64,000 nucleotides of DNA, from assembly GCF_000717345.1 (NCBI RefSeq), contig NZ_JNZA01000023.1:1-64000 (forward strand). The letters are read 5' to 3'. The notes under the pieces were generated by a model. That model was given only the letters and a program-made list of their open reading frames with translations. It was not told the origin of the DNA and did no database searches. This stretch comes from Streptomyces lydicus. GTDB lineage: Bacteria; Actinomycetota; Actinomycetes; Streptomycetales; Streptomycetaceae. Below, in pieces: positions 1 through 6,328 of this stretch; the first letter of the stretch is position 1; each line of letters opens with the position of its first letter. A program made the translations under genes and the position numbers.

Positions 1-201
1 GCCCTCCAGGTGCCGACACTGATCCTCCACGGCGACGCCGACGCCTCCGCCCCCCTCCACCTCACCGGACGCCGCCTGGCACAACTCGTACCCGACAACA
101 TCTACAAGGAATACCCCGGAGCGGGACACGGCATCTTCCTCACCCACACCGAGCAACTCAACCAGGACCTGCACGACTTCATCGAGGACGCCTCCTCCTG
201 A
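1..201 (+). CDS. alpha/beta hydrolase, C-terminal fragment (cut by window edge)
   Basis: Only the last 66 codons are present; the gene enters from the left edge with an open frame at base 1. The fragment reads as the end of an alpha/beta-hydrolase fold. A strand is followed by LHGDADASAP, which carries the acid residue of the triad, and then by the GAGHGIF motif with the catalytic histidine, ending FIEDASS. This layout matches non-haem chloroperoxidase/esterase-like hydrolases. The nucleophile elbow lies outside the window, so the exact subfamily and substrate cannot be given. Confidence 0.85.
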   Translation, partial: ALQVPTLILHGDADASAPLHLTGRRLAQLVPDNIYKEYPGAGHGIFLTHTEQLNQDLHDFIEDASS

Positions 202-386
202 AGACGGTGTGGGCGACACGAACGCGTCCGACCACGCACGTCTACGGGATACCGCGCGGCAGCTCCACGGCCGCGGCGCGGCGAACCACCCCACCTCCGC
301 TGCGGCAGGGCCATCGTCTTCCCAGCCCAGTCGTGTACCACTGTCGTGCACCACTGACCGCTGTCCGGCATCGCGCGCATGGCCGC

Positions 387-938
387 TCAAGGCTGCCAGC
401 GGGGAGCCTCGTCGTCAGGAGTGTCCGGGCTGGCGAAGTGGAAGGGAACCGAGAGGCGAGCAGCAAGGGCACCACCCACCCGCTCGGCGGCTACCGCCGC
501 CAAGTGGCGTGAGCCGTAGTCCTCATTCCCCCCGAGATACCGCGCCGCCGTGGACCTGTAAACGGTGGCCACCGCATGGTCCCCTGCGGGGTCAACGGTC
601 ACGGCCAGCAGCCTCACGAACCAGTCGTGGACGGTGTCGCCGTCCCAAACCGCTTCGATCACCACAATGCGGCCGGCACAGCCGGAAGCACGGTAGGTCA
701 GGGACTCCAGGTCGAGAGGGCTCTCCGGGGTGCGGGCGACGCGGTCCCCGTAGTGCAGGTAACGGTCATTGACGATGAGCTGAGCGGCGCCGACGCCTAT
801 GTCATGGGCAACGAGGCCGACATCGACGACAACGCGCACCGCCCTAAGGAAGGAGTCCTGGAGAACGTACCCGTCGATCTCGTCGCGGATCCCGGCCGGC
901 AGGCTCTCCCACCACTCGGTCCTGGCCGCCTCGTCCAT
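387..938 (-). CDS. conserved hypothetical protein, 183 aa
   Basis: I do not recognise this family. The start ATG at 938 has a strong ribosome binding site (GGAGGATC immediately upstream), and the codon use is typical of the window. The protein is soluble and acidic, beginning MDEAARTEWWESLPAG. It has no signal peptide or membrane segment. Alternating hydrophobic stretches (VRVVVDVGLVAHD, GRIVVIEAVWDG, WFVRLLAVTVD) suggest a mixed alpha/beta fold. It stands alone between the end of the hydrolase gene and the terminator of the convergently placed acyl-CoA dehydrogenase region. Reality of the gene is fairly sure; function is unknown. Confidence 0.7.
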   Translation of the reverse strand: MDEAARTEWWESLPAGIRDEIDGYVLQDSFLRAVRVVVDVGLVAHDIGVGAAQLIVNDRYLHYGDRVARTPESPLDLESLTYRASGCAGRIVVIEAVWDGDTVHDWFVRLLAVTVDPAGDHAVATVYRSTAARYLGGNEDYGSRHLAAVAAERVGGALAARLSVPFHFASPDTPDDEAPRWQP

Positions 939-1259
939 GATCCTCCAGAGCTCCCGTTCCCCGTGCCGCCGTCACGACAGGCCACGCACACCTTACGCAT
1001 GCGGCGCGGACGTCCGTGCGGCCGCTGCGCGAGGGTGCTTTTTTCACTGAAGTGTGGAGCGCAGCCCCGAGTATCGGAGCCAAAGGCGACTGGGAGGCGG
1101 GAGCCGAGGGAGAGATTGAATGCCCGCCGGGTGACCGCCGCCGCCCGTCGAGTGGGGCACGCAACCCCACCCGACCGCAGGGCGATCCGACCCGACGCCC
1201 GAATTCAGCTGAGGTCGATAGCGTCGAGCAAACCAGGATTTCGGCTTGCACGACGCATC
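939..1259. other. intergenic region, upstream of the unknown gene
   Basis: About 320 bases lie between the start of the 183-aa gene and the terminator at 1260-1293. Several frames are open, as is normal at this GC content, but none has a ribosome binding site together with a recognisable product. The segment presumably carries the promoter of the minus-strand gene. I see no repeat or RNA structure that I can name. Confidence 0.5.
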
Positions 1260-1293
1260 GAAGGCCCCGCCTCCATCTTCAGGCGGGGCCTTC
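1260..1293 (-). terminator. hairpin terminator after the acyl-CoA dehydrogenase gene
   Basis: A perfect 13-bp stem, GAAGGCCCCGCCT paired with AGGCGGGGCCTTC, encloses an 8-base loop about 50 bases downstream of the dehydrogenase stop codon. No long U tract follows on the minus strand, as is common for Streptomyces hairpin terminators. Confidence 0.7.
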
Positions 1294-1344
1294 TCTTCGG
1301 GCTCTTCGGGTTCGAACTCTGCGTGGTCTGCTGGGAGTTCGCGT

Positions 1345-2598
1345 CTACCGGATCGGCATCCCCGACAGCGTGCGGGCGATCACCAGGCGCTGGATCTCGC
1401 TGGTGCCCTCGAAGATGGTGTAAATGGCGGCGTCGCGGTGCATGCGCTCGACCGGGTATTCGCGGGTGAAGCCGTTGCCGCCGAGGATTTGTACGGCCTG
1501 GGCGGTGACCTTCTTGGCGACCTCGCTGGCGAAGAGCTTGGACATGGAGCCCTCTGCGGAGGTGAAGGGCTTGCCGGTGGTGGCCATCCAGGAGGCGCGC
1601 CAGACCAGGAGCCGGGCCGCGTCGATCTGGGTGCGCATGTCCGCGAGCTGGAAGGCGACGCCCTGGTTGTCGATGATCGGGCGGCCGAACTGTTCGCGGG
1701 TCCGGGCGTACTCCAGGGCCTCTTCGTAGGCGGCGCGGGCGGTGCCGACCGCCATGGCGCCGACGGCCGGGCGGGACGCCTCGAAGGTGGCCATCGCGGC
1801 GTTCTTCACCCTCCCCCAGCCTCCGGCCGGGGGGACCCCCACGCCGCCCGCCTTGGCCTTCTCGCGGGCCCGGGCGAGGCGCTCGTCGAGCTTCTCCTTG
1901 CCGCCGAGCAGGCAGTGGCCGGGGACCCGTACGTCCTCCAGGACGACCTCGGCGGTGTGCGAGGCGCGGATGCCGTGCTTCTTGAACTTCTGGCCCTGGC
2001 TCAGGCCGGGGGTGTTCGGGGGGACGATGAAGGAGGCGTGCCCCTTGGAGCCCAGGTCGGGGTCGACGACCGCGACGACGACGTGGACGTTGGCGATGCC
2101 GCCGTTGGTGGCCCAGGTCTTGGTGCCGTTGAGCACCCACTCGTCCTTGGCCTCGTCGTAGACCGCACGGGTGCGCATCGAGGCGACGTCGGAGCCCGCG
2201 TCGGGCTCGGAGGAGCAGAAGGCGGCGACCTTGACGTCGTTCGGGTCGCCGTACATCTGCGGGACCCAGGTGCCGATCTGTTCCTCGGTGCCGTTGGCGA
2301 GGACGCCGACGGCGGCCAGGCCGGTGCCGACGATGGACAGGGCGATACCCGCGTCGCCCCAGAAGAGCTCCTCCATGGTCATCGGGATGCCGAGGCCGGT
2401 CGGGTCGAAGAACTGCTGGGCGTAGAAGTCCAGCGAGTACAGCCCGATCTTGGCGGCTTCCTGGATCACCGGCCAGGGGGTCTCCTCGCGCTCGTCCCAC
2501 TCGGCGGCGGCGGGCCGTACGACGTCCGCGGCGAAGCCGTGAATCCAGTCACGGACTTCCTTCTGCTCGTCGTTGAGCTCCATGGTGAACTCGGCCAT
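1345..2598 (-). CDS. acyl-CoA dehydrogenase with a repeat-encoded insertion
   Basis: This is a 417-aa FAD-dependent acyl-CoA dehydrogenase, which introduces the alpha-beta double bond into acyl-CoA thioesters and passes electrons to ETF. Family marks are the AAFCSSEPDAGSD segment (about 126-137), WVLNGTKTWATNG (about 154), GRPIIDNQGVAFQLADM in the C-terminal helical domain, and IFEGTSEIQR near the end, where the catalytic glutamate usually sits. The start at 2598 is preceded by GGAGGGG. Residues 253-263 (VGVPPAGGWGR) are not expected in the family; they are encoded by a palindromic repeat at 1811-1841. The gene diverges from a TetR gene, with operator-like dyads between them. The acyl substrate cannot be read from the sequence. 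Confidence 0.93.
   Translation of the reverse strand: MAEFTMELNDEQKEVRDWIHGFAADVVRPAAAEWDEREETPWPVIQEAAKIGLYSLDFYAQQFFDPTGLGIPMTMEELFWGDAGIALSIVGTGLAAVGVLANGTEEQIGTWVPQMYGDPNDVKVAAFCSSEPDAGSDVASMRTRAVYDEAKDEWVLNGTKTWATNGGIANVHVVVAVVDPDLGSKGHASFIVPPNTPGLSQGQKFKKHGIRASHTAEVVLEDVRVPGHCLLGGKEKLDERLARAREKAKAGGVGVPPAGGWGRVKNAAMATFEASRPAVGAMAVGTARAAYEEALEYARTREQFGRPIIDNQGVAFQLADMRTQIDAARLLVWRASWMATTGKPFTSAEGSMSKLFASEVAKKVTAQAVQILGGNGFTREYPVERMHRDAAIYTIFEGTSEIQRLVIARTLSGMPIR
1811..1841. repeat. palindromic Streptomyces-type repeat inside the acyl-CoA dehydrogenase gene
   Basis: Read on the minus strand the segment is GTGGGGGTCCCC followed by CCGGCCGGAGGCTGGGGGAG. It can fold as TCCCCC..GCC-GGA-GGC..GGGGGA. 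I recall near-identical sequences as dispersed intergenic palindromes in many Streptomyces chromosomes. Here it is in frame and adds about 11 residues (VGVPPAGGWGR) to the enzyme at a surface-loop position. I saw no second full copy in the window. Confidence 0.7.
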
Positions 2599-2628
2599 GT
2601 CCCCTCCAGTGATGCAGGCAGTACGGTG

Positions 2629-2666
2629 TTACTAGCGGTAACGCGCAGTGTGTTACTCGCCAGTAA
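2629..2666. promoter_or_regulatory. paired dyad operators between the dehydrogenase and TetR genes
   Basis: Two inverted repeats share the half-site TTAC/GTAA: TTACTAGCGGTAA (2629-2641, half-sites 5 apart) and TTACTCGCCAGTAA (2653-2666, half-sites 6 apart). They sit about 30 bases upstream of the dehydrogenase start and about 95 bases upstream of the TetR start, so one repressor could close both promoters. Assignment to the adjacent TetR protein is inference. Confidence 0.65.
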
Positions 2667-2758
2667 GGGATGTCAACTCCCCGGAGGACGAATTCGACGG
2701 GGAGTTCGGGTGTTACGTTGCGCGAGCGCCACGGATCACAAGGGTGGGGAGCACGACC

Positions 2759-3406
2759 ATGGAGAGCACAGAGCGCAGCGGCCGCGGGCAATCGGCGACC
2801 GAGCGCAGACGGCGGGAGCTGCTGGAGGCCGCCGAGCGCATCGTGCTGCGCGACGGCCCGGACGCCTCGATGAACGCCATCGCCGCCGAGGCCGGCATCA
2901 CCAAGCCGATCCTCTACCGGCACTTCGGCGACAAGGGCGGGCTCTACCGCGCGCTGGCCGTACGGCACACCGACGCCCTGCTGGCCAATCTGCGTACCGC
3001 GCTGGACGCCCCCGTCCTGCGCCGCGACCGGGTCGAGGCCACCCTGGACGCCTATCTGCTCGCGATCGAGGCCCGCCCGCAGGTGTACCGCTTCCTGATG
3101 CACCCGGCCGAGGGCGACAACGCCTCGGAGTCCGGCTTCGACGTGGGCCGGCACTCGGCCCCGCTGCTGCGCCGGCTCGGCGAGGAGCTCGCCAAGGTGA
3201 TCACCGACCGGCTCGACCTGGGGCCGGGCGACGAGCTCACCGCACGGGTGTGGGGGCACGGCATCGTCGGCATGATGCACGGCGCGGGCGACTGGTGGCT
3301 GCGCGAACGCCCGTGCTCGCGCGAGCAGTTGGTCGCGCAGCTGACGGATCTGCTGTGGGGGCAGCTGGCCGCGGTCGAGGACCGCGCGGACGGCCCCGGC
3401 TTCTGA
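2759..3406 (+). CDS. TetR family transcriptional regulator
   Basis: This 215-aa regulator has the classic N-terminal TetR DNA-binding domain: RRRELLEAAERIVLRDG, then the helix-turn-helix AAEAGITKPILYRHFGDKGGLYRAL. A helical ligand-binding domain follows with no recognisable signature. The start chosen is ATG 2759, which follows GGGGAGCACGACC; an upstream open stretch from 2648 covers the operator region and is unlikely to be translated. It is divergent from the acyl-CoA dehydrogenase gene, and the two TTAC-type dyads at 2629-2666 lie between them. By analogy with many TetR/acyl-CoA dehydrogenase pairs it probably represses that gene and is induced by an acyl-CoA, which is inference. Confidence 0.92.
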   Translation: MESTERSGRGQSATERRRRELLEAAERIVLRDGPDASMNAIAAEAGITKPILYRHFGDKGGLYRALAVRHTDALLANLRTALDAPVLRRDRVEATLDAYLLAIEARPQVYRFLMHPAEGDNASESGFDVGRHSAPLLRRLGEELAKVITDRLDLGPGDELTARVWGHGIVGMMHGAGDWWLRERPCSREQLVAQLTDLLWGQLAAVEDRADGPGF

Positions 3407-3431
3407 CGGCGCCGGCGGAGAGTCGGCCGCT

Positions 3432-3992
3432 TCAGCGGCCGGACGCCTCCGCCTCGCCGGCCCACGGGGCCCGGGCCGCCGCGCGCAGCGCCCGGCGGCG
3501 GCGCAGCCCGGTGAGGCGGTCGACGTACAGCCCGCCGTCGAGGTGGTCGCACTCGTGCTGGAGGCAGCGGGCGAAGAACCCGGTGCCGGTCACCGTCCTG
3601 GGCTCACCCGTGGCGCTGAAGCCGGTCACGACGGCGTGGTCGTGGCGCGGGGTGCCGGCCTCGATGCCGGGGAGCGAGAGGCAGCCCTCGGGTCCGCGGA
3701 TGATTGGGCCGTCGGTCTCGACGAGCCGGGGGTTGACCAGGTGCCCCAGATGGCGGCGGTCCTCGTCGTCGGGGCAGTCGTAGACGAACACCCGCAGCGG
3801 GACGCCGATCTGGTTGGCGGCGAGCCCGACACCGTGCGCGGCATACATCGTCGCGTACATGTCCTCGATCAGCCGGGCCAGCTCGCCGTCGAAGGCGGTG
3901 ACCTCCTGACCGGGCGCGGTCAGGGCCGGATCGCCGAGCAGGCGCAGGGGGCGGGGCCGGCCGGAACTGCCGGGGATGGTGCGGGGTGGCAT
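3432..3992 (-). CDS. def: peptide deformylase
   Basis: A 186-aa metalloenzyme that removes the N-formyl group from nascent proteins. All three family motifs are intact: GVGLAANQ (about 54-61), EGCLSLP (about 102-108, with the metal-binding Cys104) and QHECDH (145-150, with two metal-binding histidines and the catalytic glutamate). The start at 3992 gives a normal family length; the frame stays open upstream to 4304, but that part is low-complexity, and a GGAGGA lies 15-20 bases before 3992. The C-terminal tail is rich in Arg and Ala. It is divergent from murT. Streptomyces usually carry several deformylase genes, so which paralogue this is cannot be told. Confidence 0.93.
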   Translation of the reverse strand: MPPRTIPGSSGRPRPLRLLGDPALTAPGQEVTAFDGELARLIEDMYATMYAAHGVGLAANQIGVPLRVFVYDCPDDEDRRHLGHLVNPRLVETDGPIIRGPEGCLSLPGIEAGTPRHDHAVVTGFSATGEPRTVTGTGFFARCLQHECDHLDGGLYVDRLTGLRRRRALRAAARAPWAGEAEASGR

Positions 3993-4177
3993 GGGATCCA
4001 GCGTACGGTCCTCCACGCACCGGATGACGTCGTACGGGTGGCGGGGTTCGGGCCCGGCGCCGGATCTCGATAGGCTGATCCCCGACCGAAGCCTCCGGCC
4101 GGTCATCGGCTGGGAGGGGGCGTTCCACCGGCAGCCTGACCCCAGGCGAGCGCCGGATGCAAGGAGGATCAAGGACG

Positions 4178-5416
4178 ATGGCAGGCAACACGGAGCCGCT
4201 GTCGCCGCGGGCCAAGCTGGCCGTGACGGCGGGCAAGGCCGCGGCGGCGGTATCGCGCGCGGCGGGCCGCGGCAGCGGATCGGTGATCGGTGGGCGGGTG
4301 GCACTCAAGCTCGACCCCGACCTGCTGGCGCGGCTGGCGGGGCACCTGGACGTCGTCCTGGTGTCGGCGACCAACGGCAAGACGACCACGACGCGGCTGA
4401 TCGCCGAGGCGCTGCGGGCCAGCGGCCCGGTGGTCTCCAACGCGCTCGGCGCGAACATGCCGGCCGGCATCACCTCCGCGCTGGCCGGCGGCTCGGACGC
4501 CAAGTACGGCGTCATCGAGGTGGACGAGAAGTACCTCGCCGGCGTGGCACGCGATGTGACGCCGAAGGCCATAGCGCTGCTGAACCTCTCGCGCGACCAG
4601 CTCGACCGGGCCGCCGAGACCCGCATGCTGGCGGAGAAGTGGCGCGAGGGCCTGGCCGGCTCCAAGGCCCTGATCATCGCCAACGCGGACGACCCGCTGA
4701 TCGTCTGGGCGGCCTCGTCGTCCGCGAACGTGGTGTGGGTCGCCGCGGGCCAGGAGTGGAAGGACGACGCCTGGTCCTGCCCGTCCTGCGGCGGTGTGAT
4801 GCAGCGCCCGGGCGAAGACTGGTTCTGCGCCGAGTGCGGCTTCCGCCGTCCCACGCCCAGCTGGGCGCTGTCCGGCGACCACGTCCTCGACCCGCACGGC
4901 AGCGCCTGGCCGATCAAGCTTCAGCTGCCGGGCCGGGCCAACAAGGCCAACGCGACCACCTCGGCCGCGGTCGCGGCCGCCTTCGGGGTGCCGCCCCAGG
5001 TGGCGCTGGAGCGGATGTTCTCCGTGCAGGCCGTGGCCGGCCGTTATGACGTGGTCACGTTCATGGAGCGGGAGCTGCGGCTGCTGCTGGCGAAGAACCC
5101 GGCCGGCTGGCTGGAGACCTTCTCGCTGATCGACCCGCCGCCGACCCCGGTGATCATGTCGGTGAACGCGCGCGGCGCGGACGGCACGGACACCTCCTGG
5201 CTGTGGGACGTCGACTACACCCGGCTGGCCGGACACCCGATCTTCGTGCTCGGTGACCGCAAGCTGGACCTGGCGGTACGGCTGGAGGTGGCCGGCCTCG
5301 ACTTCCAGGTGTGCGAGAGCCTGGACGAGGCGGTGCAGCTGGCGCCGCCCGGCCGCATCGAGGTCATCGCCAACTACACGGCCTTCCAGGACCTGCGCCG
5401 CCGGGTGGGTAACTGA
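4178..5416 (+). CDS. murT: MurT, lipid II isoglutaminyl synthase ligase subunit
   Basis: A 412-aa Mur-ligase-like protein that with GatD amidates the D-glutamate of lipid II to D-isoglutamine. The ATP-binding loop is ATNGKTTTTRL (about 64-74). A four-cysteine ribbon, CPSCGG then CAECG (about 204-220), is inserted in the central domain as in other MurT proteins, followed by a DUF1727-type C-terminal domain (DVDYTRLAGHPIFVLGDRKLDLAVRLEVAGL). The start at 4178 follows AAGGAGG at 10 bases spacing. gatD begins 38 bases downstream on the same strand, so the two form an operon ending at the terminator at 6202. Confidence 0.95.
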   Translation: MAGNTEPLSPRAKLAVTAGKAAAAVSRAAGRGSGSVIGGRVALKLDPDLLARLAGHLDVVLVSATNGKTTTTRLIAEALRASGPVVSNALGANMPAGITSALAGGSDAKYGVIEVDEKYLAGVARDVTPKAIALLNLSRDQLDRAAETRMLAEKWREGLAGSKALIIANADDPLIVWAASSSANVVWVAAGQEWKDDAWSCPSCGGVMQRPGEDWFCAECGFRRPTPSWALSGDHVLDPHGSAWPIKLQLPGRANKANATTSAAVAAAFGVPPQVALERMFSVQAVAGRYDVVTFMERELRLLLAKNPAGWLETFSLIDPPPTPVIMSVNARGADGTDTSWLWDVDYTRLAGHPIFVLGDRKLDLAVRLEVAGLDFQVCESLDEAVQLAPPGRIEVIANYTAFQDLRRRVGN

Positions 5417-5454
5417 CCGTGATCCACCCACCTTCACGACAAGGACGAGCAAGC

Positions 5455-6183
5455 ATGAGTGACAACAGCCTGCGCCTGGTGTGGATCTACCCGGACCTGC
5501 TGAGCACCTACGGCGACCAGGGCAACGCCCTGGTGGTGGAGCGGCGGGCGCGCCAGCGCGGTCTGGACGTCCAGCGCGTGGACGTACGGTCCGACCAGCA
5601 GATCCCCACCTCCGGTGACATCTATCTGATCGGCGGTGGCGAGGACCGGCCGCAGCGGCTGGCCTCCGAGCGGCTGATCCGGGACGGCGGCCTGAGCCGT
5701 GCGGTCTCCAACGGCGCGATCGTCTTCTCGGTGTGCGCCGGCTACCAGATCCTGGGCCACGAGTTCATCAACGACCTGGGTGAGCGACAGCAGGGCCTGG
5801 GGCTGCTGGACGTGGTGAGCACCCGCGGTGAGGGTGAGCGCTGCGTCGGCGATGTGCTGGCCGACATCGACCCGCAGCTGGGGCTGCCGCCGCTGACCGG
5901 CTTCGAGAACCACCAGGGCGTGACGCACCTGGGCAAGACCGCCCGGCCGTTCGCCAAGGTGCGGTTCGGCAAGGGCAACGGCGTCGGCGACGGCTACGAG
6001 GGCGCGTACAACGACACCGTCTTCGGTACGTACATGCACGGCCCGGTGATGGCCCGCAATCCGCACATCGCGGACCTGCTGATCAAGCTGGCCCTGGACG
6101 TGAACGCGCTGCCGCCGGCGGACGACCGCTGGTACGAGGCGCTGCGCCAGGAGCGGATCGCCGCGGCGACCCAGCCCGCTTAA
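5455..6183 (+). CDS. gatD: GatD, lipid II isoglutaminyl synthase glutaminase subunit
   Basis: A 242-aa class I glutamine amidotransferase that supplies ammonia to MurT. It starts with the strand LRLVWIYPDLLSTYGDQGN. The nucleophile cysteine is Cys94 in FSVCAGYQ, the position reported for other GatD proteins, and the histidine is in GTYMHGPV (about 195). The start ATG at 5455 follows AAGGACGAGC. A GFENHQG motif typical of the cobyric-acid-synthase-like glutaminases is present. It is co-transcribed with murT and acts at the cytoplasmic face on lipid II. Confidence 0.95.
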   Translation: MSDNSLRLVWIYPDLLSTYGDQGNALVVERRARQRGLDVQRVDVRSDQQIPTSGDIYLIGGGEDRPQRLASERLIRDGGLSRAVSNGAIVFSVCAGYQILGHEFINDLGERQQGLGLLDVVSTRGEGERCVGDVLADIDPQLGLPPLTGFENHQGVTHLGKTARPFAKVRFGKGNGVGDGYEGAYNDTVFGTYMHGPVMARNPHIADLLIKLALDVNALPPADDRWYEALRQERIAAATQPA

Positions 6184-6201
6184 TCACTTTTCACCCCTTT
6201 T

Positions 6202-6234
6202 CGTACGCCCGCAGTCCCGCACTGCGGGCGTACG
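6202..6234 (+). terminator. terminator after murT-gatD
   Basis: A perfect 13-bp stem, CGTACGCCCGCAG with CTGCGGGCGTACG, and a 7-base loop begin 18 bases after the gatD stop codon. Confidence 0.85.
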
Positions 6235-6328
6235 TGTGCCGGGGTGCCCCGCGCTTGTAGGGTGAGCGGCATCCAACCGGACGACGGGGTCCGGGCGCCC
6301 GGTTGAGTTGCAGAGGGTTTTTCGAGCA

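Noticed and set aside
1180..1260. Possible tRNA or small RNA near the GCAAACC..GGCTTGC hairpin.
   Set aside because: No cloverleaf or T-arm sequence could be found; the stem is short and mismatched.
576..1469. Long plus-strand open frames opposite the 183-aa gene and the dehydrogenase gene.
   Set aside because: They are antisense frames kept open by high GC; no ribosome binding site and no recognisable domain, whereas the minus-strand genes have both.
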